Shown piece by piece: positions 41,301 to 48,572 of a DNA stretch of 64,000 nucleotides. Origin of the DNA: Crocinitomicaceae bacterium (GTDB lineage: Bacteria > Bacteroidota > Bacteroidia > Flavobacteriales_D > Crocinitomicaceae); NCBI GenBank assembly GCA_020635955.1, contig JACJYW010000010.1:1-64000 (forward strand), given 5' to 3'. The notes beneath the pieces were generated by a model, which did no database searches, was not told the DNA's origin, and saw only the letters and a list, made by a program, of their open reading frames with translations. Made by a program: the position numbers and the translations under genes. Every line of letters begins with the position of its first letter. The first letter of the stretch is position 1.

Positions 41301-42677
41301 GATGAGCTGACCAAAAATGGCTGAACGCATCATTTTACTGGAACTACTAATGGTGATTCTATCCAGTGTTTCACGGTCTAATCGATCAGTTTTCGCCTTT
41401 TGGATCAGGCTTTCAGCTACCACTTTGGTTACTACAAATTCCACAATGATCACGGCTCCGTCAATGATGATCCCAAAATCAATGGCTCCTAAACTCATAA
41501 GGTTAGCATCCACATGAAAGATGTACATCAAAGAAAGTGCAAACAACAATGAAAGTGGAATAACACTGGCAATGATCAATCCTGAGCGGATGTTTCCTAT
41601 TAAAAGAACCACTACAAAGATCACGATCAATGATCCGAGTACAAGGTTCTCAGTAATGGTAAAAGTTGTTTTAGCAACCAATTCACTTCTTTCCAAAAAT
41701 CCGTTAATATAAACGCCTTCTGGTAAGGCTGATTGAGTCTCATCTACACGTTTGTGAACTGCTTCTATCACTTTCTTAGAATCAGCACCCTTTAACATCA
41801 TGACCTGACCCATCACTTTTTCACCTTCTCCATTACCGGTAATAGCACCAAATCTTGTGGCATGACCCATTTTCACCACTGCTACATCTTTAATAAGAAT
41901 TGGATTGCCATCTCTTACTGTTACTACAGTGTTTTCAATGTCTTCAACGGTTTTAGTTTGACCTTCACCTCTAATGAATATCGCCTCATTGGAACTCTCA
42001 ATGTATCCTCCGCCGGTAACACTATTATTGGTCTCAGCTGCCTTGTAGATCTCTTCAAGCGTTACGTTCATTGCACGCAATTGCATGGGATTCACGGTGA
42101 TCTCGTATTGTTTTAAATATCCACCCCAGGTATTAACTTCAACTACTCCCGGAATACCTGAAAGTTGACGTTTTACGATCCAATCCTGAATGGTGCGTAG
42201 ATCGGTTAGTGAGTACTTTCCTTTAAATTCAGGTTTTACTTCAAGTGTATACTGATAGATCTCTCCAAGACCCGTTGTGATTGGCCCCATGAAGGGTGTT
42301 CCAAAATTTTGAGGGATGTTTTCTTGTGCTGTCTTCAGTTTTTCACTGATCAATTGACGCGGAAGATAGGTGCCCATGTCCTCATCAAATACCACTGTTA
42401 CTACCGATAGTCCAAATTTGGAAACTGATCTGATCTCTTTCACTCCAGGAAGATTCGCCATTTCTATCTCTACCGGATAGGTAAGGAATTTCTCAACATC
42501 CTCAGTAGATAGGTTTCTTGAAGTAGTAATGACCTGCACCTGATTATTGGTAACATCAGGCAAGGCACCAATGGGAATGTTCATTAATGAAATAGAACCA
42601 AAACCTATGATTCCGGTAATAAGTAAGAATACAATTAACTTGTTCCTGACACTAAAGGATATGATCTTTTCTATCAT
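38358..42677 (-). CDS. CzcA/CusA-type heavy-metal RND pump fused to a TolC-like outer-membrane channel
   Basis: A 1439-residue fusion. Residues 1 to about 1035 are a heavy-metal RND transporter with 12 helices; motif 'SLGAIDFGIIIDGAVII' (DFG at about 400-402) is the form linked to divalent ions (Zn/Co/Cd/Ni) rather than Cu/Ag. After the last helix, 'FNKKRLKSSAPKTTG' leads to a hydrophobic segment 'LLLLLVILPFTGQSQDQ' that looks like a signal peptide. From about 1070 to 1439 it is a TolC/CusC-type outer-membrane efflux protein. The join is known in Bacteroidota pumps; the internal signal-like segment implies cleavage or export of the channel half. It is preceded by a TACCTTTG promoter box and a regulator box, and followed by the adaptor gene. 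Confidence 0.93.
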   Translation of the reverse strand: MIEKIISFSVRNKLIVFLLITGIIGFGSISLMNIPIGALPDVTNNQVQVITTSRNLSTEDVEKFLTYPVEIEMANLPGVKEIRSVSKFGLSVVTVVFDEDMGTYLPRQLISEKLKTAQENIPQNFGTPFMGPITTGLGEIYQYTLEVKPEFKGKYSLTDLRTIQDWIVKRQLSGIPGVVEVNTWGGYLKQYEITVNPMQLRAMNVTLEEIYKAAETNNSVTGGGYIESSNEAIFIRGEGQTKTVEDIENTVVTVRDGNPILIKDVAVVKMGHATRFGAITGNGEGEKVMGQVMMLKGADSKKVIEAVHKRVDETQSALPEGVYINGFLERSELVAKTTFTITENLVLGSLIVIFVVVLLIGNIRSGLIIASVIPLSLLFALSLMYIFHVDANLMSLGAIDFGIIIDGAVIIVEFVVTKVVAESLIQKAKTDRLDRETLDRITISSSSKMMRSAIFGQLIIMIVFIPILALSDIEGKMFRPMALVFIFALLGAMILGMTYVPVVSSLFIKGKKKEKKTISDRLISFIQRIYSPVIHWAMSFKKLVISIAAVILIFAVFIFSRMGGEFIPTLDEGDFVIQPVLKTGTSLEETVKITTQIEQILMKFPEVDQVVSRIGAAEVPTDPMSMEESDVIIKLKPRSEWVSAESKDELAELFKEELTKIPGIDYEFTQPIEMRFNELITGVRADVAVKIYGEDLGILYSKALEVQDAIQHVEGAADITVEKIDGLPQMTIEYDRAKISKYGLTIDELNDMVNMSFAGKTDGTIFEGEKRFDLVVRYDEAFRNDIDALKGLRITTPSGQHLPFEEFADISFKKGPAKISRDNTKRRVVIGINVRNRDMESVVKDVQKIIDAEIDLPPGYTVEYGGQFENLRAAKERLMIAVPIALVLIFILLYFAFKSVRDALIIFSAIPLSAVGGILLLWIRDLPFSVSAGVGFIALFGIAVLNGIVLIEHFKELRHESGEESDEFIIKATKDRLRPVLLTASAAALGFLPMAISSSAGAEVQRPLATVVIGGLITATLLTLIVLPVLYSMFNKKRLKSSAPKTTGLLLLLVILPFTGQSQDQAEELNQIIQVGLNNNPGLKASQYNVEQYQHLEKTAFDPDKTYVYYNFDQNNIAPNNLPLHVFGVSQNFSFPTIYAAKKRMYRSQTSMASLEKELKQNELIKAISASYIRILYFKTLLQETAQLDSIHEVQEEIALKRYEVGESKQLDYLNAATKRQEIQLRYKQIQINLKNEQFMLQKLTATDSVLTIDQDSMPLIIPTILDTANHPGVLYHEKRVEQAKLNKSVNSQQLLPDLELTYFLGRNNGIAPNLYQGGQVGIAIPLFFGAQRSSAKAAESVQWMEIMESENYINQLMIRYEALVATLQNHEEAILSYQNTGKELVDAIYTNAIVSYETGEINYITFSQMLESAYNLEKAYLDHLLERNLTALEINYLL

Positions 42678-42696
42678 CTGACCAAAGACTTTGCAT

Positions 42697-42704
42697 CAAA
42701 GGTA
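42697..42704 (-). promoter_or_regulatory. -7 element of the efflux pump operon
   Basis: On the minus strand TACCTTTG matches TAnnTTTG and lies 19 bp before the pump ATG. No good TTG lies at -33; instead the 16-bp direct-repeat box (42737-42752) ends 32 bp upstream, the usual arrangement for an activator-dependent promoter. Confidence 0.5.
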
Positions 42705-42736
42705 GAAGGCCAATCTAAGGTTTTGCTCAGGGAATT

Positions 42737-42752
42737 CTTAAGATTTGCTTAA
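42737..42752 (-). promoter_or_regulatory. Probable response-regulator box upstream of the efflux pump
   Basis: The minus-strand sequence TTAAGCAAATCTTAAG is two TTAAG half-sites 11 bp apart, the spacing typical of OmpR/PhoB-family direct repeats. It overlaps the stop codon of the kinase gene and sits about 60 bp before the pump start. The same box with one change lies before the response-regulator gene (44827-44842). Confidence 0.6.
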
Positions 42753-44117
42753 GATTACATCCAGTGTAGTTCCTTTACCCAATTCACTATGAATGTTCAA
42801 CTCTGCACTAATTGATTCTGCTGCTTTTTTAGCAATGGAAAGGCCCAGACCATTTCCTTTGATCTCCTTATGTTCCAAGGCGTCTGAGCGATAAAAAGGT
42901 TGAAATATTAAGTCGAGATCTTCTTTTTTAATCCCTAAACCAGTATCTGAAATAGAGCATTTTATTTTATTTCCTGTATCAGTAAAAGCGATATTGATCT
43001 TTCCATGAACCGGTGTGTATTTGATGGCGTTTGAAATGATATTATCAAAGATCATCAAGGTTTGATATTCAGGAGCAAAAGTACTTACCTCTCCCTGTAC
43101 TTCAAGTTTAATTTCTTTTTCTTGTATAGCGTCTGCATACTTATGATAAACCAGATTGAGTAGGGTTTCACGTACATCAATTTCCGGATCAGTGAAATGA
43201 GGTTTGGATGTAATTCTTGCCAGTTGAAGCAAATTCTCAAGGATCATAGAAATATCATCAATCTCCTTTAAGCACTCAGCAATCTTTTGTTGGTATTCCT
43301 GAGGACTGCGCTCTTTTCTGATAAGAACTTCAAGGGTTCCTTTTAATACTGATAATGGCGTACGCAATTCATGTGAAGCATCTGAGGTGAATTGTTTTTC
43401 ACGGTTCAAAGCATCTTCAATGCGTTGCATCAGATCATTAATGGCGGTTGTTAGATCGAATAACTCATCTTTGTTTTCAGGTAGAGGAATTCTGGCGTTA
43501 AGGCTTGTCTCGGTAATCTCATGAGTGGTTTGTGTGATCACCTTAATGGGTAGAATACTTCTGCCGGCTAAGAATCTGGAAATAAAGAACAAGAGGATGA
43601 GGATGATCGGAAAGGAGATGAGCATCACATCTCTTAGTTCGGTGATGACGAGAGTGTAGGATTCAAGAAATACCGCAGATAAAATGTATCCTTCCACCTT
43701 ACCATTATAAGAAACCGGAATTTGTACTTCACGAACTGATTTTCCCTGGAATTCGGTATCGAAATACATCACTTTTTCTTTAGCATCTACTTCAAAAAGC
43801 AAGGAACCCTTTTTCAGGTTAGGAGATTTATCCATCACCTCACCATGTTCATCAATGATCTGTAAGAAGATGGGGTTCAATTGCACCTCTTTGTGCTCTG
43901 TTTGTTCCCATTCATGTTTGTGTAAAAATTGGATCTTACCATCAGCAAAAGTGATCTTATCCACATGCTTATAGGCTTCATCTTTTAATTGCTTGTCAAG
44001 ATTATTGTAAACTACCTGTTGCACCACAAAAAAGATGATCCCAAAAACGATCAACAACAAAAATGCTGTGACTCCCATATAGTAAAGAGCTATTCTATTT
44101 CTGAAACTTATGTTCAT
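42738..44117 (-). CDS. Sensor histidine kinase of the metal efflux locus (CzcS/CusS-like)
   Basis: A 459-residue kinase. It has a membrane helix (about 10-33), a periplasmic sensor (about 34-155) containing His-rich 'FLHKHEWEQTEHKE', a second helix (about 166-184), HAMP, H box 'FTSDASHELRTPLSVLKG' (His249), N box 'IFDNIISNAIKYTP' and G boxes 'DTGLGIKKEDLDLIF' and 'GNGLGLSIAKKA'. The His-rich loop is a plausible metal sensor. Its start overlaps the stop of the response regulator by ATGA. The phosphorelay with that regulator is expected to switch the RND pump gene downstream. Confidence 0.92.
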   Translation of the reverse strand: MNISFRNRIALYYMGVTAFLLLIVFGIIFFVVQQVVYNNLDKQLKDEAYKHVDKITFADGKIQFLHKHEWEQTEHKEVQLNPIFLQIIDEHGEVMDKSPNLKKGSLLFEVDAKEKVMYFDTEFQGKSVREVQIPVSYNGKVEGYILSAVFLESYTLVITELRDVMLISFPIILILLFFISRFLAGRSILPIKVITQTTHEITETSLNARIPLPENKDELFDLTTAINDLMQRIEDALNREKQFTSDASHELRTPLSVLKGTLEVLIRKERSPQEYQQKIAECLKEIDDISMILENLLQLARITSKPHFTDPEIDVRETLLNLVYHKYADAIQEKEIKLEVQGEVSTFAPEYQTLMIFDNIISNAIKYTPVHGKINIAFTDTGNKIKCSISDTGLGIKKEDLDLIFQPFYRSDALEHKEIKGNGLGLSIAKKAAESISAELNIHSELGKGTTLDVILSKS

Positions 44118-44782
44118 TGATCTTTGGCAATGTATCCAATACCTCTCACTGTTTGAATAGGTCCGTCTTTTTGATCGATATCCAGCTTTTTACGAATAGC
44201 ATTGATAAAGACATCTATCACACCTGAGTTATATTGAAAATGGATGTCCCAAACCGATTCAATTATTCTTGTTCTTGTGCAAACTTTATTCTTGTGCTCG
44301 ATCAAATATTGGAGTAGGGCAAATTCTTTTTTGGTCAAATCAACCGGATTTCCTTTTGAAGTTACTTGATAAGTGGAAGGATCTAATTGTATATCACCTA
44401 AAACTAAAAATTGGCTACTTTTTTCTGATGTTCTGAGTTGAACTTTGATCCGCTCTAATAATTCTTCAAAATGAAAAGGCTTCTTAATGTAATCATTGGC
44501 GCCGGCTTGTAAACCAAAAACCGTTTCGTCAACGGTATCTTTAGCCGTAAGGAAAATGATAGGTGTGTTAACGTTCTTATTTCTGAACTGTCTGCAGATC
44601 TCTATTCCGGAAACACCTGGTAGCATCCAGTCCAGCAATAAAAGGTCATACTCTTCTGTCAATGCCAGATCCAAACCTGTTCGGCCATCTTCTGCAACAT
44701 CCACTGCGTACGATTCTTCTTCAAGACCTTGTTTCAAGAATCCTGCAATACCCGGTTCATCTTCAACTACAAGAATGCGCAT
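44114..44782 (-). CDS. OmpR-family response regulator of the metal efflux locus (CzcR/CusR-like)
   Basis: A 222-residue regulator. The receiver domain has the acidic pair 'VVEDEPG', phospho-acceptor Asp50 in 'YDLLLLDWMLPGVSG' and Lys in 'IIFLTAKD'. The winged-helix DNA-binding domain (about 125-220) has 'LTKKEFALLQYLIEHK' and 'IQTVRGIGYIAKD'. OmpR-family proteins bind direct repeats with 11-bp spacing; two such near-identical boxes lie in this locus, one before this gene and one before the pump gene, which suggests autoregulation plus pump activation. Confidence 0.94.
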   Translation of the reverse strand: MRILVVEDEPGIAGFLKQGLEEESYAVDVAEDGRTGLDLALTEEYDLLLLDWMLPGVSGIEICRQFRNKNVNTPIIFLTAKDTVDETVFGLQAGANDYIKKPFHFEELLERIKVQLRTSEKSSQFLVLGDIQLDPSTYQVTSKGNPVDLTKKEFALLQYLIEHKNKVCTRTRIIESVWDIHFQYNSGVIDVFINAIRKKLDIDQKDGPIQTVRGIGYIAKDQ

Positions 44783-44826
44783 ATAACAAATTTGGCACTA
44801 TTGAAGGTAATGAGAAAAAATTAACC

Positions 44827-44842
44827 CTTAAGAATTGCTTAA
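44827..44842 (-). promoter_or_regulatory. Probable response-regulator box upstream of the regulator gene
   Basis: The minus-strand sequence TTAAGCAATTCTTAAG differs at one base of 16 from the box before the pump gene. It lies 45 bp before the regulator ATG, just after the stop of the DUF3820 gene. A TACCTTCA sequence 17 bp further on could serve as a weak -7 box. Confidence 0.6.
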
Positions 44843-44846
44843 AGTT

Positions 44847-45074
44847 TTATCGGTATTGGCGTTTTAAAGGATCCAAAACCTTATCTATTCCATTCAGTTT
44901 GATCTCATAAGCCGTTGCCATAAGTTGGCCTAATTTACCTGCAGGAAAGCCCTTATTCCTGTACCACACCAAATAAAATTCAGGTAGATCTGAAACATAA
45001 GTGCCTTTGTATTTACCATAAGGCATTTTAGTGCGAACGAGATCTATAAGGTGCTGGTGTTGGGGGTTGTTCAT
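44847..45074 (-). CDS. DUF3820 family protein
   Basis: A 75-residue protein carrying 'MPYGKYKGTYVSDLPEFYL', 'WYRNKGFPAGKLGQLMATA' and 'YEIKLNG', which match the small DUF3820 family, also found fused to exonuclease domains. No catalytic residues are evident. It lies 25 bp downstream of the outer-membrane protein gene and just upstream of the regulator gene's box, so it may be the last gene of the preceding unit. Function unknown. Confidence 0.8.
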   Translation of the reverse strand: MNNPQHQHLIDLVRTKMPYGKYKGTYVSDLPEFYLVWYRNKGFPAGKLGQLMATAYEIKLNGIDKVLDPLKRQYR

Positions 45075-45099
45075 CTTGCTTTAAAGATAGGCAAGCTGA

Positions 45100-45669
45100 T
45101 CAAAACTTCAACTTGGGTCCGAAACTTATAAGCATGGAATCATGTGTGATCCAAACGATATCATCACTGGTGCTGCTTGAAGCTAAGTAACCAAAACTTG
45201 CAACCAAAGAGATTTTTTCAGACAAAATAAAGTCAGCATTAGCAGAGGCTCTAAAATCCCAACCTAAGCGCGTATCATTAAGAGTAGGTGTTAGGTATGC
45301 CGTATTTGAGTTTCCCGGCCAAAAAGAAAAACCACCAGCGATCAGAATATTAAAGTGAATTTTTTCAAAAGTTGGGAAACGCAATTTAAAACGGGCATTG
45401 GTATTTAGGATCATGCGATTGCCATCAGCTGTTTTTGGTTTTCCCATTACCAGCATCTGTTCTGCGCCTATGGTGAAATTTTGATGTAAACCAAAATCGG
45501 CATATACACTTGCGCCTAAGGTATAATCAGCTTTAGTAAACACATCATTTACATTGAATAATCCAAAGGTGCCGCCTAAAACATCAAGGCCAAATTCTTT
45601 GGTGTTTTTCTCTTCTTGCGAGAAGGAAACAGACGAGAATAAAAGAAAGGTTAAAAGGATTCTTTGCAT
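45100..45669 (-). CDS. Outer-membrane beta-barrel-like protein of unknown function
   Basis: A 189-residue protein with a signal peptide ('LLTFLLFSSVSFSQ'). About eight amphipathic beta strands include 'TLGASVYADFGLHQNFTIGA' and 'TRLGWDFRASANADFILS', ending in Phe ('SFGPKLKF'), as expected for a small outer-membrane barrel. Ligand unknown. The -7 box TATATTTG sits five bases before the ATG, so a nearly leaderless transcript is implied, and an inverted repeat overlaps it. Confidence 0.72.
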   Translation of the reverse strand: MQRILLTFLLFSSVSFSQEEKNTKEFGLDVLGGTFGLFNVNDVFTKADYTLGASVYADFGLHQNFTIGAEQMLVMGKPKTADGNRMILNTNARFKLRFPTFEKIHFNILIAGGFSFWPGNSNTAYLTPTLNDTRLGWDFRASANADFILSEKISLVASFGYLASSSTSDDIVWITHDSMLISFGPKLKF

Positions 45670-45673
45670 TTCG

Positions 45674-45700
45674 CAAATATAGGATAATGATATATCCTAT
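45674..45700 (-). promoter_or_regulatory. Promoter box with overlapping inverted repeat
   Basis: TATATTTG (complement of 45674-45681) fits the -7 consensus. ATAGGATA (45679-45686) and TATCCTAT (45693-45700) form a perfect 8-bp inverted repeat with a 6-bp spacer and overlap this box, a typical repressor-operator layout. Confidence 0.4.
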
Positions 45701-45721
45701 GCCTGCCACAGAATAAAACGA

Positions 45722-46048
45722 TCAATGATTATATTTCTGTATTATGTCCAATAGCTCTTCATTGATCTCTGTAATGAGTGCTTTAGCTTCTGTCAACTCA
45801 TTTTGTCTGCAGTGCAATTCCATTTTTTTGCATTTTTCAACCAGTTCTTCACCACCAAGATAAATGCACTTATTGACCAAAGAATGTGCTATTTCATAAG
45901 AAGGCACTTCTTGATGCAATTGTAATAATGCTTTTTGAGTACCGGATATTAGATCAAATACAAGGTCTTTGTACTCTTGTTCAGACTCACAGATCTCCCA
46001 AACTTTGGGAAATGAGACCTCACCGGATATAACAGCACTTTTTGTCAA
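45722..46048 (-). CDS. Hpt-like phosphotransfer protein
   Basis: A 108-residue helical protein. The core 'EIAHSLVNKCIYLGGEELVE' aligns with the Hpt motif around the phospho-His (His55), although the usual 'HxLKG' reads 'HSLVN'. The tail 'CKKMELHCRQNELTEAKALI' is typical of Hpt helix D-E. Starts at a TTG (46048); an in-frame stop lies seven codons further upstream and no ATG occurs until residue 76. It lies downstream of a SpoIIE-type phosphatase gene, on the same strand, after a 213-bp gap. A role as a phospho-carrier or a regulatory binding protein is plausible. Confidence 0.65.
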   Translation of the reverse strand: MTKSAVISGEVSFPKVWEICESEQEYKDLVFDLISGTQKALLQLHQEVPSYEIAHSLVNKCIYLGGEELVEKCKKMELHCRQNELTEAKALITEINEELLDIIQKYNH

Positions 46049-46111
46049 GAGAAATAAGAGTTAACTATCTGGTAATAAAGATAGTATATTTCTTTGAATA
46101 GACGTTGTAAA

Positions 46112-46135
46112 TTAAACTCGAACTCCTATAATGCA
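46112..46135 (-). pseudogene. Relic of a SpoIIE gene 3' end
   Basis: On the minus strand this reads C-I-I-G-V-R-V-stop, the last residues of the SpoIIE-type proteins. It is a direct repeat of the true gene end at 46262, exactly 150 bp away, with 22 of 24 bases identical. The DNA between the two copies has no gene. Confidence 0.6.
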
Positions 46136-46261
46136 CTACGGACTCGCTTCTCCTTTCTTTTCAGAAAGCGCTCGTTCCTTCGCAAGCAGTGCTTGCTCTC
46201 ATCATCAATCCTTACATTACATTTCAGGATTAAATTCCGTCATCCATTTTAGTTCGTTCGC

Positions 46262-48442
46262 TTAAACGCGAACTCCAATAATGCAGACGTCATCTAATTG
46301 CTCCAGCTTGCCCTTCCATTTTTCAAAGGCCTGATCGATCAATTCTTTTTGTCGTTGCATAGATTCATTTTGAACTGACAGGAGTAATTTTTTAAAGTTA
46401 GCCGCTTTAAATTTTTTCCCTTTTTCACCACCAAACTGATCGGCAAATCCATCAGAAGAAATGTAAATAAGATCTCCTTTGTTAAGCTTTAATTCCTGAG
46501 TGTTGAAGGGTTTTGGATCTGAATACCTTCCAATAGGTTGTTTATCCGCCTTAATTTCTTCGACATCTACTGCACCATTGCGTATGATCCATAAAGGATT
46601 GTGTGCCCCGGCATATTTTAAAACAGAGTGAGAGGCAGAATGAGAAGTTTCATTCTCGCTCTCTGTACTCGCTCTGAGCTCGAGTGAAACGAGAGCTATA
46701 TCCATTCCATCTTTTACTTCTTCTCTGGATTTTTCAAATTCAGCTATGACGAGATCTCTTGTCTTATCCAGGATCTTACCCGGTTCTGATAAGTTAAATT
46801 CCCGAACACTTCTATTTAATCCATTATTGCAAATAACTGATACCATAGCACCAGGAACACCATGTCCGGTACAATCAGCTGCTGCAAAAATGATCTTATC
46901 CTGTTCTTTATGCATCCAGTAAAAATCACCTGCAACTATATCTTTTGGTTTATACAGTACAAATGCATCCTTTAAGCTTTGCTGAATGAGTTCATCTGGT
47001 GGTAGTATGGCAGTTTGAATTCGTTTCGCGTATGTGATAGAATCCAGGATCTCTTTATTCTTTTCTTCTAACTCTTGATGAGCTTCTTCAATGATCTCTT
47101 TCTGTTTCTTGGTTAATCTGAAGCGATTAAAAATGAATCCTCCAAATAAGAGAGCAATTGCTAAGCCACCGAACAGTAATAAACGTTGCGTTTGTTGTTT
47201 TTCTAATTCCCGATCATGTTCCAGATCAGCTAATACTTGCTTTTGCTGGAATGCCAAACTATCTGCAAGATGCTGTTTATCATATTCATATCTAAGTTCT
47301 TGTCTAACGATCTCATTCCTGTTCTGAGCACTAATAATGCTGTCTTCTAATTCTCTGTATTTAATGTAATACTCCAGGGCGCCCTTATAATCCCCAGCAG
47401 CTTCTAACATCAAATATTGGCCTCCGGTAACATTTCTTACTACAATGATGTAGTTAGATTGCTCAGCATATTCCAAAGCCTGGGTGTTCATTTCTATCGC
47501 TTTTTTATATTGACCTCTATGACGATAAACATGTGCAATATTGTTAAGTGCTGTTGCCACACGTTTAAGATCTTTGATCTTCTTTGCATCCTCTGCCGAT
47601 TTCCAATAGTATTCAACTGCTTTATCGTATTCACCTCTTTTATGATATATTGCTCCAATATTGTTCATTGTGGTGGAAGAACCCTCATAATTCTCATCTG
47701 CCACGAAGGTTTCATATGCTGCCAAATAGCATTGCAAAGCCGTATCTATATTACCAGCATCACTTTGAAGAGTGCCTAAATTGTTATAAGCAATTGCCAA
47801 ACCTGGAGCGTAATTTTCAGCTTTGTAATAATTGATAGCCTTATTAATGTACATCTCAGCTTGTTCATTGTCTCCTTGCGCGGAATGCAGATTCCCCAAA
47901 GAAATATTGGTGATTCCTAGCCCCTTGTTATCTTTTATCTTTTCTGAAATAGCAAGACTTTGCATGTAATAATCAACCGCCTGATCAAGTTTTCCCTGTC
48001 CTCTATAGATCTCACCAATTTTGTTCAATGTGCTAGCAATTAGTTTTTGATCACCCATAAGTTTTTGCAAGCGAAGCTCCTGATTCAAGTACTCGTGTGC
48101 TTTGTCGTATTCCCCAAGAGAAGAATAGACTTTGGAGATGAGTTCTAAATTCCATCCCTGATATTTAGCAATGGTGAATCGAATAAATTCGTTTTCCTGC
48201 CGCTGAATGCAGACATTGCATAGGGAATCTAACGAAAAGGCTTGTTTCAAAAAGACCTGTGTATCTTCTAATCTATATAATTTGTTAAGGGCATATCTGG
48301 AACGAACTAATACTGTGTCGTGAACTTCCTGATCAATAATTGTTAGAAGAGAGTCTTTTTGTTTTTTCTGTTCATAGGTCAGTTGTGCATTCACCAGAGA
48401 GAAAGACACCAACATTATACTGACTATGAATAATTTGAGCAT
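46262..48442 (-). CDS. TPR-SpoIIE/PP2C-type serine phosphatase (paralogue 1)
   Basis: A 726-residue protein. It has a signal peptide (1-19), about seven TPRs (97-370; 'GLAIAYNNLGTLQSDAG', 'EYDKAVEYYWKSAED'), a charged coiled coil, one membrane helix (421-438), a second coiled coil and a SpoIIE/PP2C phosphatase domain (about 490-726). Metal-site motifs are present: 'AGDFYW', 'ADCTGHGVPGAMVS', 'DGMDIALVSLE', 'SSDGFADQFGG' and 'DDVCIIGVRV'. The topology puts TPRs in the periplasm and the phosphatase inside. SpoIIE phosphatases usually act on STAS-type anti-sigma antagonists; no STAS protein is nearby. A serine-rich loop 'ASTESENETSHSASHS' sits inside the catalytic domain. Two homologues occur within 11 kb. 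Confidence 0.9.
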   Translation of the reverse strand: MLKLFIVSIMLVSFSLVNAQLTYEQKKQKDSLLTIIDQEVHDTVLVRSRYALNKLYRLEDTQVFLKQAFSLDSLCNVCIQRQENEFIRFTIAKYQGWNLELISKVYSSLGEYDKAHEYLNQELRLQKLMGDQKLIASTLNKIGEIYRGQGKLDQAVDYYMQSLAISEKIKDNKGLGITNISLGNLHSAQGDNEQAEMYINKAINYYKAENYAPGLAIAYNNLGTLQSDAGNIDTALQCYLAAYETFVADENYEGSSTTMNNIGAIYHKRGEYDKAVEYYWKSAEDAKKIKDLKRVATALNNIAHVYRHRGQYKKAIEMNTQALEYAEQSNYIIVVRNVTGGQYLMLEAAGDYKGALEYYIKYRELEDSIISAQNRNEIVRQELRYEYDKQHLADSLAFQQKQVLADLEHDRELEKQQTQRLLLFGGLAIALLFGGFIFNRFRLTKKQKEIIEEAHQELEEKNKEILDSITYAKRIQTAILPPDELIQQSLKDAFVLYKPKDIVAGDFYWMHKEQDKIIFAAADCTGHGVPGAMVSVICNNGLNRSVREFNLSEPGKILDKTRDLVIAEFEKSREEVKDGMDIALVSLELRASTESENETSHSASHSVLKYAGAHNPLWIIRNGAVDVEEIKADKQPIGRYSDPKPFNTQELKLNKGDLIYISSDGFADQFGGEKGKKFKAANFKKLLLSVQNESMQRQKELIDQAFEKWKGKLEQLDDVCIIGVRV

Positions 48443-48500
48443 GAGTTAGCAAGTAGATTAATGGGTGAAAGATAGATAAAAGTGGGTAGCTATGAAAATA

Positions 48501-48536
48501 AAAAAGAGCCCATGATTCACATCACAGGCTCCTTTT
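48501..48536 (-). terminator. Hairpin terminator after the SET-domain gene
   Basis: AAAAAGAGCC (48501-48510) pairs with GGCTCCTTTT (48527-48536), ten pairs with one mismatch, around a 16-base loop. On the minus strand the stem is followed by a T-run, 37 bp beyond the stop of the SET gene. A- and T-runs on both sides make it potentially bidirectional. Confidence 0.75.
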
Positions 48537-48572
48537 AAAGTAAACTTAAATTAAAGCATCTTTATTTAGACA

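Noticed and set aside
46049..46261. 213-bp gap considered as a mobile element remnant
   Set aside because: Apart from the 24-bp SpoIIE tail copy there are no terminal inverted repeats, target duplications or transposase fragments.
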